In this document: piece by piece, positions 1 to 26,079 of the stretch
Layout of the letters: every line of letters begins with the position of its first letter
How positions within the stretch are numbered: position 1 is the first letter of the stretch
Assembly (NCBI GenBank): GCA_024036415.1
Contig: JAMWET010004979.1
Span: forward strand, 46,886 to 110,885
Length of the DNA: 64,000 bases
From: Prochilodus magdalenae
Taxonomy: Eukaryota > Chordata > Actinopteri > Characiformes > Prochilodontidae
Reading direction: 5' to 3'
Position numbers and translations under genes: made by a program
The notes under the pieces: generated by a model
What the model was told of the DNA's origin: nothing
What the model saw: the letters and a program-made list of their open reading frames with translations, nothing else
Databases searched by the model: none

Positions 1-203
1 GCCCGGCAGCTTTTGAAGTCCGTACTTCTGAAGGCGGGCCCAGTCTGAGCGAGCACCTGCAGTGTTTGGACACACAGGGGTCTTTGTGGCGGGGGGAGGT
101 GCGGGGGGTCCGGGGGCCGCGGCCTCCTCCTTCGGACTGGCTCCCCTGGCCGTGAGAACACCTGACTCACCGCCACATCTCTGGCCTTTACTCTCTCTGG
201 CAG

Positions 204-401
204 CGCCGCAGCGCTCAGACCATGAATCCGCACCATTGTCTGGACAAGACCCACAACATGAAGGAGCTACCCGCTGTTCACAGCCCCCCGGCCCGCGCCC
301 GGGACGGACCCTCCGGCAGGCCCCTCCAGCGGGCCACGGACACGCTGAGGTCCAGACTGCAGGCCCTCACCACCTTCATCATCCCAGTCAAACCAGGCCA
401 G
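204..401 (+). CDS. Candidate exon of an unidentified gene at the window edge
   Basis: A frame opens at ATG 222 and runs 60 codons to a plausible donor (CAG|GTAGTG, cut after 401). It is preceded by a pyrimidine-rich acceptor (CTCTCTCTGGCAG, ending 203). If the donor is ignored, the frame continues to a stop at 423-425 (67 aa). The peptide starts MNPHHCLDKTHNMKEL and is Pro/Arg-rich in the middle; I do not recognise the family. No matching next exon was found before the arf1 promoter, and a minisatellite begins 30 bp downstream. It could be the last exon of a gene lying to the left, or chance GC-rich sequence. Confidence 0.25.
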
Positions 402-429
402 GTAGTGCTGGAGGCAGCTGTGTAACTGA

Positions 430-2800
430 TCAACTCACAGCCAGTCAGCCTACACCCACTGAGCTCCACCTATACAACCTACACCAACATAACCCACCCA
501 TTCAGCCTACAGCCACTGAGCTCCACCTATACAACCTACACCAACATAACCCACCCATTCAGCCTACAACCACTGAGCTCCACCTATACAACCTACACCA
601 ACATAACCCCACCCATTCAGCCTACAACCACTGAGCTCCCTCTATACAACCTACACCAACATAACCCACCCATTCAGCCTACAACCACTGAGCTCCCACC
701 TATACAATAACCCCACCCATTCAGCCTACAACCACTGAGCTCCCTCTATACAACCTACACCAACATAACCCCACCCATTCAGCCTACAACCACTGAGCTC
801 CCTCTATACAACCTACACCAACATAACCCCACCCATTCAGCCTACAACCACTGAGCTCCCTCTATACAACCTACACCAACATAACCCCACCCATTCAGCC
901 TACAGCCACTGAGCTCCACCTATACAACCTACACCAACGTAACCCTACCCATTCAGCCTACAGCCACTGAGCTCCACCTATACAACCTACACCAACATAA
1001 CCCCACCCATTCAGCCTACAGCCACTGAGCTCCCTCTATACAACCTACAGCAACATAACTCCACCCATTCAGCCTACAGCCACTGAGCTCCCTCTATACA
1101 ACCTACACCAACATAACTCCACCCTTTCAGCCTACAGCCACAGAGCTCCACCTATACAACCTACACCAACATAACTCCACCCATTCAGCCTACAACCACT
1201 GAGCTCCCCCTATACAACCTACACCAACATAACCCCACCCATTCAGCCTACAACCACTGAGCTCCACCTATACAACCTACACCAACATAACCCCACCCAT
1301 TCAGCCTACACCCACTGAGCTCCCTCTATACAACCTACACCAACATAACTCCACCCATTCAGCCAACAGCCACTGAGCTCCACCTATACAACCTACAGCA
1401 ACAGAACTCCACCCATTCAGCCAACACCCACTGAGGTCCCTCTATACAACCTACACCAACATAACTTCACCCTTTCAGCCAACAGCCACTGAGCTCCACC
1501 TATACAACCTACACCAACATAACCCCACCCATTCAGCCTACACCCACTGAGCTCCCTCTATACAACCTACACCAACATAACTTCACCCTTTCAGCCAACA
1601 GCCACTGAGCTCCCTCTATACAACCTACACCAACATAACCCCACCCATTCAGCCTACAGCCACTGAACTCCCTCTATACAACCTACAGCAACATAACCCT
1701 ACCCATTCAGCCAACAGCCACTGAGCTCCACCTATACAACCTACACCAACATAACCCCACCCATTCAGCCTACAGCCACTGAGCTCCACCTATACAACCT
1801 ACACCAACATAACCCCACCCATTCAGCCTACAACCACTGAGCTCCCTCTATACAACCTACACCAACATAACCCCACCCATTCAGCCTACACCCACTGAGC
1901 TCCCTCTATACAACCTATACCAACATAACCCCACTCATTCAGCCTACACCCACTGAGCTCCCTCTATACAACCTACAGCAACATAACCCTACCCATTCAG
2001 CCAACAGCCACTGAGCTCCACCTATACAACCTACACCAACATAACCCCACCCATTCAGCCTACAGCCACTGAGCTCCACCTATACAACCTACACCAACAT
2101 AACCCCACCCATTCAGCCTACAACCACTGAGCTCCCTCTATACAACCTACAGCAACATAACTCCACCCATTCAGCCAACAGCCACTGAGCTCCACCTATA
2201 CAACCTACAGCAACAGAACTCCACCCATTCAGCCTACACCCACTGAGGTCCCTCTATACAACCTACACCAACATAACTTCACCCTTTCAGCCAACAGCCA
2301 CTGAGCTCCACCTATACAACCTACACCAACATAACCCCACCCATTCAGCCTACACCCACTGAGCTCCCTCTATACAACCTACACCAACATAACTTCACCC
2401 TTTCAGCCAACAGCCACTGAGCTCCCTCTATACAACCTACACCAACATAACCCCACCCATTCAGCCTACAGCCACTGAGCTCCACCTATACAACCTACAG
2501 CAACATAACTCCACGCATTCAACCTACAGCAACTAAGCTTCACCTATACAACCTACAGCAACATAACCCCACCCTTTAAGCCTACAGTGACAATACTTCA
2601 CCCTTTCAGCTTATAGTAACATAACTCCACCCTTTCAGACTACAGCCACAGAGCTCCACTTACACAAGCTACAGCAACATAACTCCACCATTTCAGCCTA
2701 CAGCTATTTAGCTCCACCTATACACCTACAGCAACATAACCCCACCCTTTCAGCCTACGATCGTTTAGCTCCACCCATACAGCCTACAGCAACATAACCC
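430..2800. repeat. ~58-bp minisatellite, about 40 units
   Basis: Head-to-tail units of about 58 bp each carry the words ATTCAGCCTACA, CACTGAGCTCC and ACAACCTACACCAACATAAC. Units alternate between two subtypes (CACCTATAC and CCCTCTATAC) and decay in the last 250 bp. The word TTCAGCCTACAGC links this array to those at 52.0-52.9 kb and 53.6-56.9 kb. Confidence 0.95.
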
Positions 2801-2885
2801 CACCCTACAGCAGAATGGAGAGAATTCCTCTGCGCTGGTAGCCCTTCAGTGTTATCAGCATTAATTTCTGCTCATAGAGAAGACA

Positions 2886-2912
2886 GATGAGAGAGAGAAA
2901 GAGAGAGAGAGT

Positions 2913-2957
<45 letters not shown>
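2886..2957. repeat. (GA)n microsatellite
   Basis: A nearly pure GA/GAGAAA run, followed by a short tail with a further decayed CCACCCATTCAACCTACAG word near 3037. Confidence 0.95.
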
Positions 2958-2962
<5 letters not shown>

Positions 2963-3690
2963 GGTTTGGGTATTTGGCCCATTTATGGAGAAATGTAAAT
3001 TATAGCGGTAAACAGATGATATCAGCCAAATGCTCCACCCATTCAACCTACAGCCTATGATCCCAAGCTTGCATTAGTTTAACACAGAACCCATTTCTGT
3101 ATTTGTTTTTCAATACTATTATTATTTATTTATTTTATCCTGTATTTCATCCTTTAATGTTATAGATTTATTTTATTTTTGCTTATTTGTGTTTGTTCCT
3201 TTACTCATTAAACATTGTTTTTCTTTTGTTTTGTGTAAAGCATTTTGTGATTCCTTTAAGAGTATAAAAGGAGCTATAGAAATAAACTCTATTTTTATAT
3301 TTAGTACCTGGTAAAATCGGGAAAAACTGACTGAAAATTATATTTAACTCACAGTAGAAACATGTACAATTATGCATATGTCAAAAAATGACAAATATGG
3401 CTAAATAATAACCGTATTTAATTAAATTCATTTAAAAACATTCACACAGCGCAGTTTATAACACAAGCCTACGCTTCTTATAATAACACCTTAATAAACA
3501 CACTATTACACAGACTGTTATTACTAGTACTAAATTTAATATTGTTTTATGACACAAATATTTCCTATTTTTCATGCTAAAAACGAGTCCAAAAAAATTC
3601 TTACGTTTTTTTCAGATTGTTCTGGATTTCTTTTTTTAATATATATATTATTGTATAAAATTTAAAAAAAGACGTTTGTTTTTTATAAAG
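2958..3690. other. AT-rich intergenic stretch, no gene seen
   Basis: AT-rich sequence with poly-T/poly-A runs and one AATAAA-like word near 3280. No supported reading frame, RNA gene or recognisable transposon end was seen. Confidence 0.6.
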
Positions 3691-3699
3691 CAAAATAAA

Positions 3700-3835
3700 A
3701 GCCCGTGACTTTTATCACACTGCAGCTGCAGCGCGAGCTAAACGAGAAGTGACGAAGGAGTCCCTGACGTGGCCGGAACACCGCCATCTTGAGGAAGGGA
3801 ACGCCTTGGAGTTGGAAGAGGAAACTAACTAAAGT
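3700..3835 (+). promoter_or_regulatory. arf1: Probable arf1 promoter and non-coding exon 1
   Basis: After 700 bp of AT-rich DNA the composition changes sharply. GC-rich sequence carries a CRE-like TGACGTGG at about 3766 and a CCGCCATCTTG word at about 3781, a classic YY1 site that often overlaps vertebrate start sites. A donor-like AAAGT|GTAAGA falls at about 3835. This fits an untranslated first exon spliced to the acceptor ending at 5617. The start site and donor are inferred, not proven. Confidence 0.55.
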
Positions 3836-4039
3836 GTAAGAAAATAATCTAAATCAGTGTTTAAACCTGTAAACGCGGGTCGTTCGGCGGGTGGAGCGGC
3901 GGGTAGTGGTGTTCGGGGGAGAAGTGACCCGGAGACCAGTGAGCACAGAGCCGGCTACTCGTCTTCATTCGCGCGGTTAGCCACCTAGCATCTGACAAAG
4001 AAACAGGGGCAGCAGGAACGGAGGCGCTGTAACAAACCC

Positions 4040-5075
4040 ACCGCCCCACCTTAAACAGTCCAGGGGTTACACTAGAGGGGTCTGAGGAGCAGTAACAGTG
4101 CTCGCTCTGTTCCACCTTAAATAATCCAGGGGTTACACTAGAGGGGTCTGAGGAGCAGTAACAGAGCTGCCTTTAGAAACCGCTCCGTTCCACCTTAAAT
4201 ACTCCAGGGCTTACACTAGGGGGTTCTGAGGAGCAGTAACAGTGTTGCTGTAAGATACCGCTCCGTTCCACCTTAAACAGTCCAGGGGTTACACTAGGGG
4301 GTTCTGAGGAGCAGTAACAGAGCTGCCTTTAGAAACCGCTTCGTTCCACCTTAAATAATCCAGGGGTTACACTAGAGGGGTCTGAGGAGCAGTAACAGAG
4401 CTGCTGTAAAAAACCGCTCCGTTCCACCTTAAATACTCCAGGGCTTACACTAGAGGGGTCTGAGGAGCAGTAACAGAGCTGCTGTAAATACTCGCCCGGT
4501 CCACCTTAAATACTCCAGGGGTTACACTAGAGGGGTCTAAGGAGCAGTAACAGAACTGCTGTAAATACTCGCCCGGTCCACCTTAAATACTCCAGGGGTT
4601 ACACTAGAGGGGTCTAAGGAGCAGTAACAGAGCTGCCCTTAGAAACCGCTTCGTTCCACCTTAAATAGTCCAGGGGTTACACTAGAGGGGTCTGAGGAGC
4701 AGTAACAGTGTTGCTGTAAGATACTGCTCCGTTCCACCTTAAATACTCCAGGGGTTACACTAGAGGGGTCTGAGGAGCAGTAACAGAGCTGCTGTAAATA
4801 CTCGCCCGGTCCACCTTAAATAGTCCAGGGTTTACACTAGAGGGGTCTAAGGAGCAGTAACAGAGCTGCCCTTAGAAACCGCTTCGTTCCACCTTAAATA
4901 GTCCAGGGGTTACACTAGAGGGGTCTAAGGAGCAGTAACAGTGTTGCTGTAAGGTACCCCACAGTTCCACCTTAAATACTCAAGGGGTACATTAGAGGGG
5001 CCTGAGGAGCAGTATCAGAGCTGCCTTTAGAAGCCCCACCGTTCCACCTTAAATAGTCCAGGGGTTACACGGCAG
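4040..5075. repeat. ~77-bp minisatellite in arf1 intron 1
   Basis: About 13 tandem units each contain CCACCTTAAATA, CAGGGGTTACACTAG and GGAGCAGTAACAGAGCTGC. It lies between the probable arf1 promoter and the first coding exon. Confidence 0.93.
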
Positions 5076-5198
5076 GGTCTGAGAAGGCATAACCTACCTG
5101 CTGCACTGTTTAAGGTGGACCTGAACGTTCTAAGACGCTAAGCCTTAGCCCATTAGCTTCAGATACTTAGCTGTACCTGCTTCTCTTACCATCTACGG

Positions 5199-5264
5199 CC
5201 CCCTGGTCGTGCGCGGGGGCCCCCTGGTCGTGCGCGGGGGCCCCCTGGTCGTGCGCGGGGCCCC
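5199..5264. repeat. Three copies of a 21-bp GC-rich unit
   Basis: Three consecutive copies of a unit containing CCCCCTGGTCGTGCGCGG. Confidence 0.9.
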
Positions 5265-5340
5265 TGCGGTCCAGTCACTCCTAGTCAGACAGCCTAGCAG
5301 CTGGTACATGTTGATCAGAGGTGTTGTGGAGGCAGCCGAA

Positions 5341-5475
5341 GTTACCCGGAGGGTCTGCCGCGTACCCGGAGGGTCTACCGCGTACCCGGAGGGTCTGCCG
5401 CGTACCCGGAGGGTCTGCCGCGTACCCGGAGGGTCTACCGCGTACCCGGAGGGTCTACCGCGTACCCGGAGGGTG
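5341..5475. repeat. 20-bp minisatellite, about seven units
   Basis: Exact 20-bp periodicity of a unit containing GTACCCGGAGGGTCT, with a CTGCC/CTACC alternation. It ends about 140 bp before the arf1 coding-exon acceptor. Confidence 0.93.
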
Positions 5476-5617
5476 TTCTATAGATCCGTAGTGTTCCAGT
5501 GCTTGGCTGCTCCGGTACCTCCGTCCTGAAGAACCGTCAGTGGAACACTGTGTGGGCGGAGCTGCCTGCTGAGTGGTTCTGGTCATGTGACTAACCCTGT
5601 CCCGGTTCTGTTCGCAG

Positions 5618-10378
<4,761 letters not shown>

Positions 10379-11344
10379 TCCCCCTCCTCCTTCATCTCCT
10401 CCTCCTCCTCCTCCTCCTCCTTCTGGGTTTATCCCCCCATCTCCTCAAACACAGGCTTTACTTCTCATCTCGCAGAAACCGCGTCTTCGTCTTCTGTTCT
10501 TGTGCTGCCAGCTGCTCTCCTGCTCAAACCTGGTTACAGTAAAGTCAGAGCCGCCCGGTTCTCATATTTAATGTACATAGTTCTAGTGTTTGTTGCGAGG
10601 CAGCTGCAGGAGCACTCTTATGCAATATGATATAATTATTATTATTGTCGTTGATGTTTATCGTCGTACTCCGCCTTTCCTTTTCTTCCTCCTTGGTGTT
10701 TTATTTAATCAGTCGAGTCAGAGGTAGGTAAATCATGGGGTTAAGGGTGTTTTAATTAGTTGTGGTTTTTATTTTTTTTTTTGGGAGGGGGGTGGGCCGG
10801 GCTGGCGGCGCTGGAGGGGCAGCGGGGAGGGGTCACTGCCCCTAGCTTTCGTCTCTGGGTCGCTGTCCGCGCGTTCTCGTCCGTGCACACCGCGAGTTAA
10901 ACGTACTGTAAGAGGTTTCGTCGGTCTCAAAACTCAACTAGTCCAGACAGCGGCCGGACGCGCGCGCACACACGCACACACACTACCTAGAACGTTTTTA
11001 AGGGTTCCGCTTACAACAAAGGGAGCCGAACTTGTGTTACACACACACACACACACACTCAGCATGGCCTAGCTTTGGTTCAGACCGTGTCGCCGAAGTT
11101 GCTACCGATGGATCAGCAGCGATAGCATGCTAATCAGACGTCTGCTGGGTTGTTAGCAACGTTAGCATGCACGGCTGAGCAACATTCCTGTGGCGTCTTA
11201 CAGAGCCGTTCCTTCGGTGCCATGACTGCCGCCGGTGAAGCCATCCGCACCGAGTCCTAACTGAGCCTCTCCAGATTAAAGCAGTTAGCCGGTTCCCTCC
11301 CATGTGGTCGACCAGCCGGGACTGGTTTGGAGTCTTGCATGTGC

Positions 11345-11405
11345 TTTAGCATGGTGCTAGCTGCATTAGCATGGTGCTAGCTGCATTAGCATGGTGCTAG
11401 CTGCA
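11345..11405. repeat. Short 22-bp repeat of TTAGCATGGTGCTAGCTGCA
   Basis: Three direct copies of a 22-bp unit, itself built of GCTAGC/TTAGCATG words found elsewhere in the window. Confidence 0.85.
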
Positions 11406-11654
11406 TGCCTGAGTCATCTAACCGTGTGGAGATGTGCGGTGATCTCCAGTACTCGTTTATGTGGTTTCTGAGCCACTGCTGTCTCCACACGGGGGAGCGA
11501 GTCGGACTGTGTGCAGGTCTCCTGATGTGTGAACGCTTAGAACCTACAGAACCTACACGCAGAAAAACAGAAGCTTTATTTTTATAAGGTTGTGAATGCA
11601 GTAAAGAGATTAAGCCACAGGGTTTCTGTAAGCGTGCCCACATCAGCGCCGCAC

Positions 11655-12450
11655 CATGGCGTCCGTGTCTCCCGCTCCGCACCGGGGCGTCCGTGTCTCC
11701 CGCTCCGCACCGGGGCGTCCGTGTCTCCCGCTCCGCACCGGGGCGTCCGTGTCTCCCACTCTGCACCGGGGCGTCCGTGTCTCCCGCTCCCCACCGAGGC
11801 GTCCGTGTCTCCCGCACCGCTCCGCACCGGGGCGTCCGTGTCTCCCCCACCGCTCCGCACCGGGGCGTCCGTGTCTCCCCCACCGCTCCGCACCGGGGCG
11901 TCCGTGTCTCCCCCACCGCTCTGTACCGGGGCGTCCGTGTCTCCCGCACCGCACCGGGGGCGTCCGTGTCTCCCGCTCCCCACCGGGGCGTCCGTGTCTC
12001 CCGCACCACTCTGCACCGGGGGCGTCCGTGTCTCCCCCACCGCTCCGCACCGGGGCGTCCGTGTCTCCCCCACCGCTCTGTACCGGGGCGTCCGTGTCTC
12101 CCGCACCGCACCGGGGGCGTCCGTGTCTCCCGCACCACTCTGCACCGGGGCGTCCGTGTCTCCCGCACCACTCTGCACCGGGGCGTCCGTGTCTCCCGCA
12201 CCGGGGCGTCCGTGTCTCCCGCACCGGGGCGTCCGTGTCTCCCGCACCGGGGCGTCCGTGTCTCCCGCACCGGGGCGTCCGTGTCTCCCGCTCTGCACCG
12301 GGGCGTCCGTGTCTCCCGCTCTGCACCGGGGCGTCCGTGTCTCCCGCTCTGCACCGGGGCGTCCGTGTCTCCCGCTCTGCACCGGGGCGTCCGTGTCTCA
12401 CGCACCGCTCTGCACCGGGGCGTCCGTGTCTCCCGCACCGCTCCAGGGTG
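11655..12450. repeat. CpG-rich 24-33 bp minisatellite downstream of arf1
   Basis: About 30 units contain GGGGCGTCCGTGTCTCCCGC separated by variable CTCTGCACC or ACCGCTCCGCACC pieces. Each unit has several CpGs. Open frames of 260-350 codons exist in five frames only because the array lacks stops. Confidence 0.94.
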
Positions 12451-14435
12451 TTCATGTCCCCTGCTCCGCTATGTGTTACTCCTACTTGTATATTTCTATA
12501 CCCTCCTCCTCCTCCTCCTCCTCCTCCGTGTACTCCTGATCAGCTTCCCATGTGCCACTGTCACGGAGCTGCTGTACCACGCGAACCCAGCAGCACCTGA
12601 ACGTTATGCTCCAGTAAACTGATCAGACGGGGTCTGATGCGATCCGATCCTGAGCGTCTCATACCCTGAGGTTTGCGCCATGGTCTCGGCTGATCAGCTG
12701 CAGAACTTTGTCTGTAACAGTGGCTTGGCTTAGCGTTAGCATGCTTGGGTGGGTGGGCCGATGGGGGGGTCTTAGTGTCTCAGGTTAAATCATGCTTTGC
12801 CTTTCTGACCAGAGAAGACGGGTCCGTGTAGAAGTGCGCACAGCTCCAGTGTGGTTCCGTAGGGGTCTCTCTTACAGTGAGGCTCGGGCTTCACGGCATG
12901 GACGGAGCGCCACATGCGTATCTCCGCTGCGGTGCAGTAAACCCAGCCCTGCGGGGGTTAAAGGTCGGGTCCTTATCTGGACCAGGCTAATGTGCTAGAT
13001 AGGCCGAGCAGCCGGTCTTCATTACACTGCTGTATCCCTGATGGAGCTCCATCATAGGAGCGCATGACCTCCTCTGTGGCATGTTCACGCCTTGCTCTGT
13101 CCGTCTTTCTCTCCTTCGCGCTGCCGTATCGCCGTGGTGACCAGTAAACGCTAAACCCTGCGGCCCTAACACACGCCTGCGCTAGTGTACAACCCCCGCC
13201 TGGTCTGCTTCAGGACCCCCTGGGGCGTTTGCCTTTTCTCTGCGTCGCTCGTCTCTAATTCAGGTGTTCTCCCGCAGCCCCGTCTCCAGATCAAGCCTAG
13301 GCCTAGACTGTCTGGACCTGCTTAATTTCCGTTTAGGCCAGGCTTAACCTATACACCCTGCAGGTCTGGAAACTGAGCGCTTGTGCTTCTGTGTTTTCGT
13401 AATGCATGTGTGAATCGGAGCGCACCGCTAACGGCAGCAGCATGCGTGTCACACCAGGAATACTCCAGCTGTTCCTCAGCCTGACGGAACTGAGTTACCG
13501 CACCACCCGAACCCCTGTGTGTGAAGAGAGCCCACCACCAGAGAGGTGCTAATGCCATTAGCCTTGTTTCGCCTGCTAGCCCGAGTTAGTCAGCTGATCC
13601 TGAAAGTCTGTAAGAGTGTCAGTGATCTAGAGTCCAGCGTCTTGTCCTGTGTGCTCCGGCCGCAGTACCGGCTCTAGCTCTATGCTGCACTCTAGTGGAG
13701 AACGAGAGTCAAAACTACCATCGGTCTCATGTGGCCCAGTCGAAGCATATTGGGTCATCGGGAACTCTAATACTGTAGATGCTGAGAAAGAAATCAGAGT
13801 AAGGGTTTACCTGCGCAGAGGAAATCCGATTACTGAGCTAACATCCAGCTCGCTTTATCAGATTTGATGAGGAATCGGGTTTCAGAGTCTGATTAGGACT
13901 GTGCATGACTCGCCTCTAGAATGTGGTCGTTTAGTTTCCGGTTTGGTTATATACTCTTGAGTGTTCATTCCCAAAAGGAACGTTTTCCGTGCACGCTGAA
14001 GCGGAAGTAGTAATAAGACGCTGGCTCTGCGCTGCCCTCTAGTGGAGAAGAGTCCAGCTCCTGACCCCAAAGACGTAGAACACTGAAGAGAAGCTAGTTA
14101 ACATATCAGACGTCCTCATTTACTGGCTGAGGACGAGTCCTTCCTGATTCCAGCTCGTCCCGCTGGACCACCGCGAAGATCAGGTGGGAACCTCTGGAGT
14201 ATTCCTCAGTGTCGTAACGGGCTCCGGGCCGCTCTGAGCTTCCTGGCTGCTCTGAAACGGGTGGATGTAAGCGGCGGCATGGTACAGCAATATTACCTGC
14301 GTATGAGCTTCGTCTATACAGTATAATATATATATCTATTTTTGAATACGGTGATGTTGAACTCTTGGTGCCTTCGCGGTTCTGCAGAGAGGTTCTGGTA
14401 TGAACGCACTGTTAAGACTGGTTTACCATGAACTG
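12451..14435 (+). other. Unique flank, no gene seen
   Basis: A short CCT run at 12505 is followed by ordinary sequence to 14435. No exon-like frame with splice signals was found on either strand. Confidence 0.5.
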
Positions 14436-14462
14436 ATGGATGGATGGATGGATGGATGGAGG
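14436..14462. repeat. (GATG)n microsatellite
   Basis: Six to seven copies of a GGAT tetranucleotide. Confidence 0.9.
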
Positions 14463-14751
14463 TCCACGCACATGGTGTTTGACTGTTGCGAAAGGAAACG
14501 TACACGTTGTGAGGTGACGACGTGAACCCACACCACCGGAATGAACCCAGTCGTGTCTACTGTCCTCCTTAACGAGCCTCTCGGGTTTTATAGACACTGA
14601 TTCGCTTGCGCTGGGCCGAAATGATCCGGACACACACACACACACATCTGATTCTCTCCTAGCGACGTTTGTCTTATAGTGTGACTTATTAACATGAATG
14701 TTTTTTAATGTAAACTAAACTTGCCTTTCGTTTTGACAGAAAAGCACTGTA

Positions 14752-14757
14752 ATTAAA
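14752..14757 (+). terminator. arf1: Probable arf1 poly(A) signal
   Basis: ATTAAA within CTGTAATTAAAGACC, followed within 30 bp by TG-rich sequence. It is the best poly(A)-type signal between the arf1 stop and the convergent C1orf35 gene. Confidence 0.5.
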
Positions 14758-15494
14758 GACCTGAGTGTAAAACTGGACTGCAGTCGGCTCCTCTGTCCTC
14801 ATTGCCGTGGCCTGGGCCCCATGGTGAAACCCAGGTCGGGTTCTGACCCATCACTTACACCACATTTCAGACCACTTACTGATGGGTTTCGATTAGAGCA
14901 GTGTTTCTCAGCTCCCAATACGTCAACCAGCCCCTTCAGAGCCACAGGGAGGGGGTCCGCCGGGCCTCCAGGACCACCTAAATTCAGTCCTTACTGAGAT
15001 CAGAGTTAAGCTGCTGGTCTGGTGTACGTGGTTAAAGAACCAAGCTTCTCCTGAAGCATCTCACTCACTCAGATACTCCGCCTTCCCGACCAGAAGGACT
15101 GGAAGTGTAGTTGTCAGCGTAGCTATGGAAACAGAGGTGTCCTGGAGTTAGTAAGGACAAAATCAGAGGCCCTAAAACTGACCCCTGTGGAACGCCGCAA
15201 GATTCCACTCCACACTACACAGAGGAGAACCGGTGTGGAGACATGAGGACGCGTCTGGGTGCTCTGCTGTAGGGTTGCTCAATGACTGGAAGCCTCCACC
15301 GCTGAGATTCAAGAATTTTAAAAAACATTTATTTTACTACAAATTTACAAAACCATGTGACGGTGCTCATCCAACAGGCTGCGTTCTCAAAACACACAGA
15401 ACAGGACCCGCCGGACTCCCACCACCATCAGCCAGCACGCCTGAGCCGCACTACACTCTGGGGGTTTGGTGGGAGACTGTGTTCAGATAATCTT

Positions 15495-15782
15495 TACAGT
15501 GGAGGTGATGGGAACCGGGGTTCTCCATCTCTACAACACACATATAGACACTTTATCGGCCACCAGTGGACCTACACAAGTTCACTGTGGGGGACTATTT
15601 GACCTCACAGCGCCCTGCAGCATGTATCCCTCCACCATGAATGGAGTTTAAGGCTGAGATCTTCTCCACACTATCATAAACAGCGTCTCAGACATCAGGC
15701 AGCGTATTCAGAACCACCTCCTGTAGGAACTTCCTGTGAGGGGGCTTTTAGAGGGGACGTCTGGTTACCTTCACCACCACTG
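15495..15782 (-). mobile_element. MITE family A, copy 1
   Basis: One of five copies of a non-coding element of up to ~358 bp. In element orientation it starts GTGGTGGTGAAGGTAACC and ends in the imperfect inverted form GGTTCCCATCACC. This copy is in minus orientation with both ends present. It lies between the arf1 and C1orf35 3' ends. Confidence 0.75.
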
Positions 15783-16062
15783 GGAACGGGTCTGACTGAG
15801 TGTTTCACATCGGACCTTTAAGACATGTAAATGAGCTCTGCTCTGATTGGCTGTGCCTGGTTTAAAAAGCAGTCTAAAACACTTCAGTGTGAGTGGGCGG
15901 GGCTAACCTGCTGTAGGCTGAACACTTGAAGACTGACAGCTCAGTGTTCTGTGATATGGGCTCTGTATCTTAACCGGACCGGCTTTACCCAAACATGTTC
16001 TGATCAGAGAGTGTAACTGCTCTCTGATTGGCTGAGACAGCGTGTGGCCCGCTGACCGGCCG

Positions 16063-24935
<8,873 letters not shown>

Positions 24936-25130
24936 GGTGGAGCTAGTCGGTTCTGGTGGCTGGCTTGGTGTAGTTCGGCTAACTTTGTCCGGCCGGGTCC
25001 ACGCTGCGCTGCATTTCACACCGGCGCCGATAGCAGGAGCTGCGGGGCCCTTTACATCCGGGTACGCCGAGGGAGCAATCGAGTGCGCACTAGATTGAAG
25101 GCGTGTCCCGCAGTGCGCACTTGGAGGGGG
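24936..25130 (-). promoter_or_regulatory. mmtag2: Probable C1orf35 promoter and 5'UTR
   Basis: A GC- and CpG-rich segment directly upstream of the start codon contains GCCGGGTCCACGC and GGCGCCGATAGC. No TATA box is seen. It faces the guk1 promoter about 1.1 kb away. Confidence 0.45.
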
Positions 25131-25224
25131 TGTGAGTCATTTCAGAGTGGTTTGGTGTTCAAGGGTTGATTGTATAGGCTCTGCTTTGTAGTCACGCGCC
25201 ACCCGTTTGCTGATATTGGTGCGC

Positions 25225-25885
25225 AGGCGTTCTAGAACACCAGTTCAAGCGCGCATGAGCGTTCTAGAGCCAAGACAAGCAAATTCTATCTCAATATGGA
25301 TCAGTGTTCTAGAACCCAAGGGTGCTAAAGGAAGCAGGGGCATTCTGGAACACATGAACAAGTAACCACAAGAGTTCTAGGACAGAAGTGGGGGTATGCA
25401 TAAGTGTTCGCAAGCGTTCTAGAACACAAGTGTGAGGGTGCATAAATGTAATGGAGCACAAGCATTCTAGAACAAAGTTTTTAGGGTGTTCTAGAACACC
25501 AGTCCAAGCAAGCATGGCTGTTCTAGAACACAACTGTGGGTATGGATCAGTGGTCTAGAACACAAGTGTGCTGAAGCAATCTTGTGCATTCTAGAAACCC
25601 AGCACAAGGAACCACAAGAGTTCTAGAGTGCAAGTGCTAGAATGTTCAAGTGCTCTAGAATGCAAGCACTAGCATTTTAGATCAAAGGCGTGAATATGCG
25701 TGTTTCAGAACATGAGTCCCAGTAAGCATGAACGTTCTAGACATTCGTCACACTGAATATGCATCGGTAATCTAGAACACAAGCAAGCATGAGCGCTCTA
25801 GAACATCAGCGCAAGAAACCGCAATTAGGCATACATGCTCTAGAGCACGAGCCCAGCAGGCCGAGGTGTTCTAGAACACGAGCGC
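25225..25885. repeat. Degenerate array of TTCTAGAACACAAG words
   Basis: At least eight exact TTCTAGAA palindromes (first at 25230) and many one-off variants are spaced irregularly by 20-60 bp. AACACAAG and AAGCATGAGC words lie between them. It sits between the divergent C1orf35 and guk1 starts. Confidence 0.8.
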
Positions 25886-26079
25886 GAGTGTGCCGCAGTA
25901 CACGTTCAGGCACGTGCGAGTTAGGCGTCCTAGTCAGGCGCCCTCGAGAGCGCGCAGTGGAGCGCGCCCCCGTCAGCGCCGTGTTTGTGGGCGGGTTCTA
26001 CTGTGCCTCGTGCTCCGGTGTGTTTTCACGGCGCAGCTCGCGCTCGCAGCACTTCCGACCCCACACTCCCGAGACTGCA

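Larger units (their letters stand above)
10379..14775 (+). other. arf1: Probable arf1 3'UTR and downstream flank
   Basis: The stop is followed by a CTC/CTT tract, CA repeats at 10970-11060, dispersed GCTAGC and TTAGCATG words and a CpG-rich minisatellite. No splice sites or other gene signals were seen. The first convincing poly(A) signal is ATTAAA at 14752, so the UTR may be unusually long. An earlier undetected end is possible. Confidence 0.45.

Noticed and set aside
11386..12622. Overlapping frames of 260-350 codons on both strands downstream of arf1
   Set aside because: Five overlapping frames are open at once over a GC-rich tandem array; this reflects lack of stops, not coding.
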